Numbered from the stretch's first letter, positions 6,309 to 13,198 are shown. The stretch: DNA of 16,497 bases from an uncultured Methanobrevibacter sp. (GCF_937906425.1 NZ_CALCYR010000011.1:1-16497), one strand, 5' to 3'. The notes: generated by a model from the sequence alone, not told the origin. Program-made: numbers and translations.

Positions 6309-6641
6309 TTATAATCTTCTCTCATCGTCTAAATCAGCTTCAATAATCATCAAGTTGGATGGATGAATAGGAAGCAATACAGCGTTTCCGTCAGGTTTGC
6401 TTAATGTAACGCCTTCAACGGTAACCTTGTATCTTTTAGCATCAACAGCTTCAACTTTTCCTTCGTGACCCTTAAAGTCTCCACGTACAACTTGAACTTT
6501 GTCTCCCACTTTAATAGGTAAAGATCTTTTACCAATATCTGCTCTTAAATCCTTGCTTAAATTAGCACTCATGATTTTACGACGGATGTGTAAAGGAGCA
6601 GTGTAGAGAGCTTTTCTTTGTTTTCTTGGTTGAATTGACAT
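6309..6641 (-). CDS. rpl24: 50S ribosomal protein L24 (uL24)
   Basis: Large-subunit assembly initiator that sits near the peptide exit site. 110 aa, archaeal L24/L26e type, with the long basic N-terminus SIQPRKQRKALYTAPLHIRRKIMSANLSKDLRADIGKRSLPIKVGD and a KOW motif at about 45-75 (DKVQVVRGDFKGHEGKVEAV). The C-terminus HPSNLMIIEADLDDERR is typical. GGTGAT lies 4 nt before ATG 6641. It starts 15 nt after rpl14 ends and stops 11 nt before rps4e. Confidence 0.97.
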   Translation of the reverse strand: MSIQPRKQRKALYTAPLHIRRKIMSANLSKDLRADIGKRSLPIKVGDKVQVVRGDFKGHEGKVEAVDAKRYKVTVEGVTLSKPDGNAVLLPIHPSNLMIIEADLDDERRL

Positions 6642-6656
6642 TTAATCACCATAAAC

Positions 6657-7055
6657 TTATATTAAAATGCTTGCAGCACTACCTACACTAGGCCATTTGT
6701 CAGCTGCTTCCTTAGCAACAGGTCCTCTGATTTCAGAACCTTTCAATAGACCTTCAGGAGTAATGATAACTGCAGCGTTATCTTCGAATTTTACACGAAG
6801 ACCATCAGCACGTCTAAATTCTTTTTTCTGCCTTACAACTACAGCGTTTACAACTTCTCTTCTCATGTCAGCAGTTCCTTTCTTAACTGAAGCGACAACC
6901 ATGTCACCTACACCAGCTACGTCAAGTCTCCTGCGAACACCCTTAAAACCTTTTACGGAAATGATTTCGATTTCACGGGCACCGGTGTTATCGACACATT
7001 GAAGTCTAGCGCCAATAGGCAAAGCTTTGGTTACACTAGATGTAGTAGGTTTCAT
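6657..7055 (-). CDS. rpl14: 50S ribosomal protein L14 (uL14)
   Basis: Large-subunit protein at the interface that bridges to 16S rRNA. 132 aa, archaeal/eukaryotic L23e-type length. Conserved LPIGARLQCVDNTGAREIEIISVKG near the N-terminus and EVVNAVVVRQKKEFRRADG in the centre; the end is GPVAKEAADKWPSVGSAASILI. Its Shine-Dalgarno GGAGAT is formed by the last codons of rps17, and its ATG at 7055 comes one base after the rps17 TAA, so the two are probably translated together. Confidence 0.97.
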   Translation of the reverse strand: MKPTTSSVTKALPIGARLQCVDNTGAREIEIISVKGFKGVRRRLDVAGVGDMVVASVKKGTADMRREVVNAVVVRQKKEFRRADGLRVKFEDNAAVIITPEGLLKGSEIRGPVAKEAADKWPSVGSAASILI

Positions 7056-7056
7056 T

Positions 7057-7377
7057 TTAATTATCTCCTTTTACTTCAACTAAAACAAAGTGTTTAGTTT
7101 TACTTAAAGGTCTGCATTCTGCAATTTTTACAGAGTCACCGATTTCAACATCAAGACAATCAGGTTTGTGAACATTAATTCTTGATTTCCTCTTTTCATA
7201 TCTTTCATATTTTCTAATGAACTTGTAGAAACTACGTTCTACAGTAATAGTCCTTTCTGCTTTATTTGTAGTAACAACTCCTTCAAGGACTTGTCCTCTA
7301 ACAGATAATTTACCATGGAAAGGGCAGTTAGGATCATCACATTTAGTTTCTGGTTCCTTAACATTAAGACCAACCAT
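7057..7377 (-). CDS. rps17: 30S ribosomal protein S17 (uS17)
   Basis: Small-subunit primary rRNA-binding protein with an OB fold. 106 aa, with the archaeal N-terminal extension containing CDDPNCPFHG (C13, C18, H21) that precedes the fold. The OB core has KLSVRGQVLEGVVTTNKAERTITVERSF, then the family signature INVHKPDCLDVEIGDSVKIAECRPLSKTKHFVLVEV. GGTGAT lies 4 nt before ATG 7377. It follows rnp1 by 10 nt and is followed directly by rpl14. Confidence 0.97.
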   Translation of the reverse strand: MVGLNVKEPETKCDDPNCPFHGKLSVRGQVLEGVVTTNKAERTITVERSFYKFIRKYERYEKRKSRINVHKPDCLDVEIGDSVKIAECRPLSKTKHFVLVEVKGDN

Positions 7378-7387
7378 TTTATCACCA

Positions 7388-7804
7388 TTAAATTTTTTTA
7401 TATCTTTTCTTTATCCTATCTTCAGGACGATTCAACAATATTTTACCATCAATTTCAACTATGGTTCCATCCGGAACCTTGAATTGAAATATAGAAACAT
7501 CTTTCTGAATTAACTTTGTATTTTTATGATTAGAACTTAAATTTTTATTTAAATCTTTTTTATTCAAGTCAGAACCTTTTTTATTCAAATCAGAATCTTT
7601 ATTCAAGTCAGAACATTTTCCATTCAAATCAGAATTTAAACTTGAATCTTCATTCAAATCAAATTTTTGTTCAATCAATAAGGTATTCCTTGTTTCATCA
7701 ACAACAATACCGCTAAGTCCAATTAAAGATTTATTCAAACTGTCAACAACTTTAAGTTCCAATCCAATTAATTCATGATAGAATATATTCTTAAAGCTTA
7801 TCAT
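7388..7804 (-). CDS. rnp1: Ribonuclease P protein component 1 (Rpp29/Pop4) with a low-complexity insertion
   Basis: Protein subunit of archaeal RNase P, which removes 5' leaders from pre-tRNAs; Rpp29 has an Sm-like barrel and pairs with Rpp21. The core is recognisable: ELIGLELKVVDSLNKSLIGLSGIVVDETRNTLLIEQK (about 11-47) and VSIFQFKVPDGTIVEIDGKILLNRPEDRIKKRYKKI (about 103-138). Family members are usually near 90-100 aa; this one is 138. The extra length is at about 49-92, where DLN recurs six times with Ser, Lys, Asn and Gly between. Its place between aIF1 and S17 is the conserved archaeal one. ATG 7804 has AGAGG 6 nt upstream. The core looks intact, so it should still be functional. Confidence 0.92.
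   Translation of the reverse strand: MISFKNIFYHELIGLELKVVDSLNKSLIGLSGIVVDETRNTLLIEQKFDLNEDSSLNSDLNGKCSDLNKDSDLNKKGSDLNKKDLNKNLSSNHKNTKLIQKDVSIFQFKVPDGTIVEIDGKILLNRPEDRIKKRYKKI
7529..7664. repeat. In-frame degenerate tandem repeat inside rnp1
   Basis: On the plus strand the unit ATTCAARTCAGAA recurs near 7562, 7583, 7601, 7622 and (as ATTCAAATCAAAT) 7652. Steps of 21, 18, 21 and 30 nt are all multiples of three, so the frame is kept. Translated on the minus strand it gives the DLN/SDLNK repeats of Rpp29. Replication slippage is the likely origin. Confidence 0.8.
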
Positions 7805-7842
7805 TCTAAGCCTCTGTATGTGAATTAAAGATCAAACTTAAA

Positions 7843-8187
7843 TTAACGTCTTCTTCTCTTATTGTATTTTTTATCAGAATCTCTGATTTCAATAGTGTCG
7901 GAAGAGAATCCCAATTCAGATAAAACCTCTTTAACTCTTACCTTATGGTCTCCTTGAAGTTCAATTTGACCCTTTTTGGCGGTACCGCCACAGGCACATT
8001 TAGCCTTAAGAGTTTTAGTAAGTTCCTTAATATCTATATCATGTTCATCTATTCCTTCGACAATAGTCATAAGTTTTCCAAATCTTCTTCTAACTGTATA
8101 TACTTTTACAGCTTGTACTTCCCTAGCGATTTCCTCACAAACACAAAGTTCCTCAGGAAGCCCACATACATCACAGATTTTTGACAT
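7843..8187 (-). CDS. sui1: Translation initiation factor aIF1 (SUI1/eIF1 family)
   Basis: Small factor that binds the 30S P-site region and enforces correct start-codon selection; often labelled YciH in automatic annotation. 114 aa. An N-terminal zinc-knuckle-like CDVCGLPEELCVC (C5, C8, C15, C17) precedes the SUI1 fold, seen as GKLMTIVEGID (38-47), KELTKTLKAKCACGGTAKKG (55-73) and IELQGDHKVRVKEVLSELGF (75-94). The C-terminus ends in a very basic NKRRRR tail. Start ATG 8187 follows the rpl29 TAA directly, with GGAG from the last rpl29 codons 6 nt upstream. Location after L29 and before Rpp29 is typical of archaea. Confidence 0.95.
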   Translation of the reverse strand: MSKICDVCGLPEELCVCEEIAREVQAVKVYTVRRRFGKLMTIVEGIDEHDIDIKELTKTLKAKCACGGTAKKGQIELQGDHKVRVKEVLSELGFSSDTIEIRDSDKKYNKRRRR

Positions 8188-8394
8188 TTAATTCTCCTTC
8201 TGTTTTTGGTTCATAATTGTAAGAACACGAGCAATAGTCCTTTTGAGTTCTCTAATTTTTCCAGGATTTTCATTAATTCCTGCAGCAGCACTTTTGGAAA
8301 CGTTTTTAGCTAATTCAGCCTTGAGTTCCACCAATTTTTCCTCGATGTCCTCAATTTCCATTTCCCAAATTTCCTTACTTCTTAAAATTGCCAT
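8188..8394 (-). CDS. rpl29: 50S ribosomal protein L29 (uL29)
   Basis: Small helical protein at the polypeptide exit site, beside L23. 68 aa: MAILRSKEIWEMEIEDIEEKLVELKAELAK then the conserved INENPGKIRELKRTIARVLT motif. Two antiparallel helices are evident from the heptad-like Glu/Leu/Lys pattern. Start ATG 8394 lacks a strong Shine-Dalgarno; the best is AGTGA about 9 nt upstream. It is separated from rps3 by 147 bp of repeats, unlike the 0-60-nt gaps elsewhere in the block. The stop abuts the aIF1 start. Confidence 0.95.
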   Translation of the reverse strand: MAILRSKEIWEMEIEDIEEKLVELKAELAKNVSKSAAAGINENPGKIRELKRTIARVLTIMNQKQKEN

Positions 8395-8449
8395 TATTTC
8401 AACTCACTAAAAGTAAATTAATATTTTCTAAGACCATAATTTTTGAAAT

Positions 8450-8520
8450 AAAATTATAATTAAAATTAATTATTAAAATTAATTATTAAAATTAATTATT
8501 AAAATTAATTATTAAAATTA
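8450..8520. repeat. 13-bp tandem repeat between rps3 and rpl29
   Basis: Four perfect copies of AAAATTAATTATT (8462-8513), a partial fifth (8514-8520), and a 12-bp variant before them (8450-8461). The array fills most of the 147-bp gap 8395-8541 that interrupts an otherwise compact operon. No gene fits in the gap. A promoter or processing site for the L29-downstream segment could lie here but cannot be picked out. Confidence 0.9.
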
Positions 8521-8541
8521 AAAATCTTAGAATAATATTAT

Positions 8542-9315
8542 CTATTCTTCATCTTCCTCAGTAGTTGCTTCAAGTTCTTCAAGATCCTCTTCAATCTCTT
8601 CGACTTCCTCAATTTCCTCAAGTTCATCTTCGATTTCTTCAAGATCTTCTTCAACTTCTACAATTTCCTCTTCGATTTCCCCTTCAGGTTCATCTTCAAC
8701 TACTTCTACAGTTTCTTCATAAACTGGAGCAACAATATCTACTTTATCAGGTAAGATTGCTTCAGGAGGCATGATTCTAACAACAATACCTAAAACACCA
8801 GGTTTTAAAGGTGCAGTTGCAAAACCGACATCTACAAATCTTGTTGCAGGTTCACCACATTTTTTAATGTAACCTTCAGTAAATTTGGCAACAGCAGATC
8901 TGGAACCTCTGATCTTACCGGAAATGGTTACTTCAACACCTTGTGCACCGGAATTCATGATTCTGCGAATAGTGGAGTAAGCAACTCTTCTGAAGTGCAT
9001 ACCTCTTTGGAGCATGTTAGCTATTTTGGAAGCCATGATTCTAGCGTTGAGTTCAGGAACATCCACTTCCTTAACTTCAACTTGAGGGTTGTCCAAATTG
9101 AATTTGGTCTTAAGACTTTGGGTAATTGCCCTTACGGTTTTTCCACCTCTACCAATTACCATACCAGGTCTTTCAGCATAGACGACAACCATGGTTCCTA
9201 AAGGAGTAACCTTAATTTCCATTCCGCCGTAACCTGCTCTTTCAAGTTCTTTTTCTAAGTACTCATCAATACTGTTTCTCATGAGACCTTTTGTAACAAA
9301 CTCTTTTTCTATCAT
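8542..9315 (-). CDS. rps3: 30S ribosomal protein S3 (uS3) with a long acidic C-terminal tail
   Basis: Small-subunit protein at the mRNA entry site. Residues 1-199 are ordinary archaeal S3: a type II KH domain with the GRGG loop (VIGRGGKT, 53-60) and the S3 C-terminal domain (GVEVTISGKIRGSRSAVAKF, about 126-145; GVLGIVVRIMPPEAILPD, 173-190). Residues 200-257 are an added tail in which 37 of 58 residues are Glu or Asp and none is Lys, Arg or His, with repeated EEIEE/EEDLEE units likely to be helical or disordered. ATG 9315 shares one base with the rpl22 stop (TAATG), and GGAGG in the rpl22 end is its ribosome-binding site. Confidence 0.97.
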   Translation of the reverse strand: MIEKEFVTKGLMRNSIDEYLEKELERAGYGGMEIKVTPLGTMVVVYAERPGMVIGRGGKTVRAITQSLKTKFNLDNPQVEVKEVDVPELNARIMASKIANMLQRGMHFRRVAYSTIRRIMNSGAQGVEVTISGKIRGSRSAVAKFTEGYIKKCGEPATRFVDVGFATAPLKPGVLGIVVRIMPPEAILPDKVDIVAPVYEETVEVVEDEPEGEIEEEIVEVEEDLEEIEDELEEIEEVEEIEEDLEELEATTEEDEE

Positions 9316-9785
9316 TATTCAGCCTCCACTAAAACGACTTGAATATGGGTAGTTGGAGTATTGAATGGAGTTACTCTACCAAAAGCTCTTGGTCTAGCTC
9401 CTCTGATAACCATACCTCTGTGGGAAGAGATATGTTCAATCTTAAGGTTTTCCACATCCATACCTTTATATTCAGCATTTGCTTCCGCATTTTCAATTAC
9501 AGTTAAAATAGCTTTGGAAGCCTTTACAGGGTATCTTCCAGCAGCCCAACCTTCCAATCCTTTTCTGTGACCAACATCTCTGTTATGTCTTTTGAAAGGA
9601 ACAGCCTTTTTCATATCAATAACATCATTTAAGTATGCTTTTGCTGCTACAACATCCATGCCTCTGATTGCACTACAAATCTCAACACAATGTTTTGGAG
9701 AAACCTTAAGGGATCTAGCCATAGCACGTGCTGTTTTTGATTCATCAGCATCAGGATTATTATAAGCGTATTTATTCTTAGCCAT
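9315..9785 (-). CDS. rpl22: 50S ribosomal protein L22 (uL22)
   Basis: Large-subunit protein whose extended hairpin lines the peptide exit tunnel. 156 aa, archaeal/eukaryotic L17e-type length. Motifs: TARAMARSLKVSPKHCVEICSAIRGM near the N-terminus, VPFKRHNRDVGHRKGLEGWAAGRYPVKASKAI in the middle, and SSHRGMVIRGARPRAFGRVTPFNTPTTHIQVVLVE forming the tunnel hairpin and last strand. AAGGAGAT sits 6 nt before ATG 9785. It overlaps rps3 by one base. Confidence 0.97.
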   Translation of the reverse strand: MAKNKYAYNNPDADESKTARAMARSLKVSPKHCVEICSAIRGMDVVAAKAYLNDVIDMKKAVPFKRHNRDVGHRKGLEGWAAGRYPVKASKAILTVIENAEANAEYKGMDVENLKIEHISSHRGMVIRGARPRAFGRVTPFNTPTTHIQVVLVEAE

Positions 9786-9797
9786 GATTTAATCTCC

Positions 9798-10208
9798 TTA
9801 TTTAAGTGGTACAAACATTGATGATCTAGTAGCACCCATACCAGGGTCTCCGTGTTGAACTCTTTGTCTTGTTGGTGCAAATTCACCGAAGAAACAACCT
9901 AACATTTCAGGAGTGAATGTTACTTCTACGAAATCTTTGCCGTTGTAGATTCCGAAAGTGGTACCAACCATTTCAGGAATGACAACCATATCTCTGCAGT
10001 GAGTTCTAACAACTACCGGTTTTCCACCTTTCTTATCTTGTTTTTGTAATTTTCTCATTTTATCCAACACAGACTGTTGTTCTGGTAAGAATCCTCTTTT
10101 TAAGGATCTTCTTTGTCTTGCTGGTAAAAGTTCAATAAACTCATCCAAGGACATTTCTTTTAATTCCTCGATGGTATAACCTCTATATTTAAATATTTTT
10201 CTAGCCAA
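9798..10208 (-). CDS. rps19: 30S ribosomal protein S19 (uS19), probable TTG start
   Basis: Small-subunit head protein near the A site. From TTG 10208 it is 136 aa and begins MARKIFKYRGYTIEELKEMSLDEF, the common archaeal start. Conserved LPARQRRSLKRGF follows, and the C-terminal half has VVRTHCRDMVVIPEMVGTTFGIYNGKDFVEVTFTPEMLG and FGEFAPTRQRVQHGDPGMGATRSS. An in-frame GTG at 10214 would add two residues, but GGAGAT (10215-10220) touches it with no spacer while TTG is 6 nt away. Start choice is inference; identity is secure. It lies 18 nt after rpl2. Confidence 0.95.
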   Translation of the reverse strand: MARKIFKYRGYTIEELKEMSLDEFIELLPARQRRSLKRGFLPEQQSVLDKMRKLQKQDKKGGKPVVVRTHCRDMVVIPEMVGTTFGIYNGKDFVEVTFTPEMLGCFFGEFAPTRQRVQHGDPGMGATRSSMFVPLK

Positions 10209-10214
10209 TGACAC

Positions 10215-10220
10215 ATCTCC
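10215..10220 (-). promoter_or_regulatory. Shine-Dalgarno GGAGAT that decides the rps19 start
   Basis: GGAGAT directly abuts GTG 10214 but is 6 nt from TTG 10208, the same arrangement as at rpl18. The TTG product has the usual S19 N-terminus. Confidence 0.75.
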
Positions 10221-10226
10221 TTAAAT

Positions 10227-10952
10227 CTATCTTCTTTTTCCTGTACGTTTAGCTGCAATTGAACCAACTTTTCTTCCAGGTGGCGCATGTCTTGAAATAG
10301 TTGTTGGACGACCTGGGTGTTGTCTGTTACCTCCTCCGTGAGGGTGATCAACAGCGTTCATTGCTACTCCTCTAACAGTCATAGATTTCTTACCTTTAGC
10401 TTTAAGGGCATGCCATCTGACACCTGCCTTGAGGTAAGGTTTTTCCTTTCTTCCTCCACCAGCTACTACACCGATACTAGCACGGCATTGTGGGTTAAAG
10501 GATTTAAGTTCACCAGATGGTAATTCTACAACAGCTTGAGTTGCATCATGAGTAATTAAAGAAGCATAAGTTCCAGATGATCTTACGAAACGACCACCGT
10601 CTCCAGGGGTGTTTTCAATATCGTAGATTGGAGTACCTTCAGGGATTTCAGCAAGAGGCAATGTATTACCGAAACTGATAGGAGCTGAAATACCGCATTC
10701 GATATCATCATCGATTTGAATACTTTCAGGAGCTAAAATATGTCTTTTTTCACCATTTTCAAATTTAACCAAAGCGATAGGAGCGGTTCTTGCAGGGTCG
10801 TGAATAATGTCTACAACTTTACCTTTAATACTGCCTTCCTTTTCCAAATCATCGTATGCCCTGTATTGGATTTTGTCTTTAAATCTGTGAGAAGCTACAC
10901 GGTGAGCAGGAGTTCCTCTTCCTCTACGTTGGTGTATCAATCGTTTTCCCAT
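10227..10952 (-). CDS. rpl2: 50S ribosomal protein L2 (uL2)
   Basis: One of the core large-subunit proteins, next to the peptidyl transferase centre and needed for subunit association. 241 aa, archaeal length. N-terminus MGKRLIHQRRGRGTPAHRVASHRFK; an OB and SH3-like body; then the highly conserved loop GVAMNAVDHPHGGGNRQHPGRPTT (about 195-218), including the critical histidine of the DHPHGGG motif (H203). The C-terminus APPGRKVGSIAAKRTGKRR is basic. Start ATG 10952 has AAGGAGGT 6 nt upstream. Gap to rpl23 is 12 nt. Confidence 0.98.
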   Translation of the reverse strand: MGKRLIHQRRGRGTPAHRVASHRFKDKIQYRAYDDLEKEGSIKGKVVDIIHDPARTAPIALVKFENGEKRHILAPESIQIDDDIECGISAPISFGNTLPLAEIPEGTPIYDIENTPGDGGRFVRSSGTYASLITHDATQAVVELPSGELKSFNPQCRASIGVVAGGGRKEKPYLKAGVRWHALKAKGKKSMTVRGVAMNAVDHPHGGGNRQHPGRPTTISRHAPPGRKVGSIAAKRTGKRR

Positions 10953-10964
10953 TTTTTAACCTCC

Positions 10965-11225
10965 TTAGAATACTCCCATCTTGACAGCTACATCTTCAGC
11001 CACATTTTCTCCTTCGAGCTTAATGTAAGCCAATTTTAAACCTTTGGAAGTGATGTGAGTATTTACTCTCAATACCTCTTGGTCATATAACTGTTCAAAA
11101 GCCTTTTTGATTTGAGCTTTTGTTGACTCTCTGCTAACAATGAAAGCAAGCTCATTGTTTTGGTCAATCATATTCATAGTTTTCTCAGTAACATGAGGTT
11201 TAACAATAATTGCATAAGGATCCAT
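10965..11225 (-). CDS. rpl23: 50S ribosomal protein L23 (uL23)
   Basis: Exit-site protein that docks signal recognition particle and other nascent-chain factors. 86 aa, the short archaeal form without the eukaryotic N-terminal extension. Signature: MDPYAIIVKPHVTEKTMNMI, then ELAFIVSRESTKAQIKKAFEQLYDQEVLRVNTHIT. AAGGTGG lies 6 nt before ATG 11225. A 58-nt gap separates it from rpl4, the widest within L3-S3; a small internal element is possible but none is obvious. Confidence 0.97.
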   Translation of the reverse strand: MDPYAIIVKPHVTEKTMNMIDQNNELAFIVSRESTKAQIKKAFEQLYDQEVLRVNTHITSKGLKLAYIKLEGENVAEDVAVKMGVF

Positions 11226-11283
11226 AAATATCCACCTTCTTAACTATCTAATAAATTCCTTAAATAACCGCAGTCATTGGAAT

Positions 11284-12048
11284 CTATTGGAATAATCCTC
11301 CTAATTTTTCAACAGCGGACTTAGTAAAAATAGTTAACCTGCCAGCATGAGTACCTGGTGCTAATAATTCAGCATTTAAGTTGTCTACAGCAACGATGTC
11401 GACACCAGCGTGGTTTCTTGCACCTAATCCAATGCCTTTATCTTCAGCAACGACAACTAAAGGTCCTTTACCGGATTTGTATTTACGTCCTCTTGTTTTT
11501 CCTCTACCAGCTCTTATTTTCTTACTGTTTTTAGCCTTGATTACATCATCATAAACACCTAATGCCTTAAAGATTTCACGGGTTTCGCTAGTCTTCTTGA
11601 CAGTAGCCAATTCATCTTCAACAATTAAAGGCAATTGAGCAAGATTTTCAGTCTTGTGACCTCTGCCTGCAACTAATTCCGGATCGCAGGTAGCTGCAAC
11701 AGCAGATCTGATTGCAAATCTTCTTTCCTTATTGTTGATTTTTTCATGATGATTCTTTTCAGCTCTAACAGGATGAGCCTTTCTTCCACCGATAGCTTGC
11801 GGTACGAATGCTGCTCTAGCACCACTTTTTATTCTTGGCACCATTGCTGCACCTCTACCGGAACCCCAGGATTCTGCAGAAGTTCTTTTACCTGCCATAG
11901 GGTCATTACCCCAAGGTTGGATTCTTGCAGATTGAGCGGAAAGAACAGCTCTTTTAATAAGGTCAGGTCTGTATTCTTCATTAAAAATAGCAGGAAGTTC
12001 TATTTCTTCTTTAACTTCCCCTTGAATTGAATAAACATTAACTTTCAT
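11284..12048 (-). CDS. rpl4: 50S ribosomal protein L4 (uL4)
   Basis: Large-subunit protein whose long loop lines the exit tunnel. 254 aa, archaeal/eukaryotic L1e-type length. Parts: MKVNVYSIQGEVKEEIELPAIF; the tunnel loop WGNDPMAGKRTSAESWGSGRGAAMVPR continuing to IGGRKAHPVRAEKNHHEKIN (about 47-105); then KKIRAGRGKTRGRKYKSGKGPLVVV and LLAPGTHAGRLTIFTKSAVEKL at the end. ATG 12048 follows rpl3 by 13 nt; its ribosome-binding site is a weak GGGGT about 6 nt upstream. I see no sign of the bacterial-type L4 autoregulatory leader. Confidence 0.97.
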   Translation of the reverse strand: MKVNVYSIQGEVKEEIELPAIFNEEYRPDLIKRAVLSAQSARIQPWGNDPMAGKRTSAESWGSGRGAAMVPRIKSGARAAFVPQAIGGRKAHPVRAEKNHHEKINNKERRFAIRSAVAATCDPELVAGRGHKTENLAQLPLIVEDELATVKKTSETREIFKALGVYDDVIKAKNSKKIRAGRGKTRGRKYKSGKGPLVVVAEDKGIGLGARNHAGVDIVAVDNLNAELLAPGTHAGRLTIFTKSAVEKLGGLFQ

Positions 12049-12061
12049 TTTCTAACCCCAT

Positions 12062-13072
12062 CTATACACCTTGTTTGGAAGCAGTGCTTATGTAATTAAT
12101 TTGAGGAGCTGCTTCATCAGCTTTCTTAGGTCTGATAGCTTGTCTAAGGATAACTAATCTTTTAGTTGGACCTGGAACAGAGCCTTTTACTAAGACATAG
12201 TCGTTTTTAACTAAACCATATCTAATGAATCCGCCTTTAGGATTTACAGCATCCACTTCAGACACGTCTCCGATTTTTAAGACTTTCTTATTGAATTCGG
12301 TTCTTTTATGGTATCCCATTTGACCTGCTTGTGCAACAGTCCACATGGTTCTTTCAGGGGACCATGGACCGATTGAACCTACGTGTCTTCCTTTTCCACT
12401 TCTCATAGCTTTACCGTATTGAATTCTAATATTCCATCTTTTGACAACCCCTTGGACTCCTTTTCCTTTGGTGGTTGCAATAGCGTCTACATATTGTCCT
12501 TCATTAAAGATATCGCTAGCTCTTACTTCTTCACCTAATAAGTCAAGTGCATAATTTAATTTTTCTTCAGCAGAACTTCCACCGAGAGCACACTCGAAAA
12601 TTTCAGGTTTCTTCTTAGGTACACTAGCCATTTTAGGGTTAGTATGTACTAAAACTCTAACGTCTTCAGTTTTTTCTAAAGCATCTTGTATTTTTGCAAT
12701 AGCTTCGGATTTATCGTAGTCTTTAGGAAGGGTAATTTTCCTAGAAAGCTCTTCATCCAAATTATCTGCAATTACTTCAGTAATAGCTTTAAGTCCATGT
12801 GCAGTTTTTTCGTATGATCTTATACCCATTATAACAAGGGGCGGTACTTCCAAAACAGTTACAGGAGTGAAAACTTCCATTCCGCTGGTTGGAGAATTCT
12901 TATCATTGTCTACAACCATTGCATGAGTCATACCAGCTTTATATCCTGCAAGACCCAAGAGTTTTGGTTCTTCATTACTTGGCCAAGCTTTGATTCTTGG
13001 AGTTTCTTTAGCTACTCTTTTACGAGGGCTAAATGCCACAGAACCTTTTCTTGGTTGGTGATGTCTTACCAT
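12062..13072 (-). CDS. rpl3: 50S ribosomal protein L3 (uL3)
   Basis: First gene of the ribosomal cluster; an early-assembling large-subunit protein that reaches the peptidyl transferase centre. 336 aa, archaeal/eukaryotic length. Recognised by MVRHHQPRKGSVAFSPRKRV, LLGLAGYKAGMTHAMVVDND, the family signature GVQGVVKRWNIR, and GRHVGSIGPWSPERTMWTVAQAGQMGYHKRTEFNKKVLKIG. Start ATG 13072 has CGGAGGT 5 nt upstream. Upstream lies an 880-bp spacer with the likely operon promoter and an inverted repeat that could be an operator. Confidence 0.98.
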   Translation of the reverse strand: MVRHHQPRKGSVAFSPRKRVAKETPRIKAWPSNEEPKLLGLAGYKAGMTHAMVVDNDKNSPTSGMEVFTPVTVLEVPPLVIMGIRSYEKTAHGLKAITEVIADNLDEELSRKITLPKDYDKSEAIAKIQDALEKTEDVRVLVHTNPKMASVPKKKPEIFECALGGSSAEEKLNYALDLLGEEVRASDIFNEGQYVDAIATTKGKGVQGVVKRWNIRIQYGKAMRSGKGRHVGSIGPWSPERTMWTVAQAGQMGYHKRTEFNKKVLKIGDVSEVDAVNPKGGFIRYGLVKNDYVLVKGSVPGPTKRLVILRQAIRPKKADEAAPQINYISTASKQGV

Positions 13073-13159
13073 TAAATACCTCCGTTTTATTTAAAATTTC
13101 CTATAATTAATCAGTTTAAAGATTTAAAAATATTTTTTATAATTAAATCCATACACAAT

Positions 13160-13198
13160 CTTTCATTATAAATCTGGTTTTAAACCTCTTTATGAAAG
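13160..13198 (-). promoter_or_regulatory. Candidate S10-operon promoter with nested inverted repeat
   Basis: On the minus strand ATTTATAA (13166-13173) is a TATA-like box about 95 bp before the rpl3 ATG, predicting a leader near 70 nt. It is enclosed by an inverted repeat with arms CTTTCAT (13160-13166) and ATGAAAG (13192-13198), inside which lies the perfect 11-bp palindrome GGTTTTAAACC (13176-13186). Such a layout could be a repressor site over a promoter. Both the promoter and the operator role are inference; other A/T matches lie closer to the gene. Confidence 0.4.

Noticed and set aside
6667..7002. 111-codon plus-strand open frame opposite rpl14
   Set aside because: It is the shadow of a highly conserved ribosomal gene, with low-complexity Thr/Ser/Ala composition.
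9647..9886. Minus-strand open frame spanning the rps19-rpl22 junction
   Set aside because: It is an out-of-frame shadow of two certain genes and covers the rpl22 ribosome-binding site and start.
10160..10351. Minus-strand open frame across the rpl2-rps19 junction
   Set aside because: Out of frame with both conserved genes and without a ribosome-binding site.
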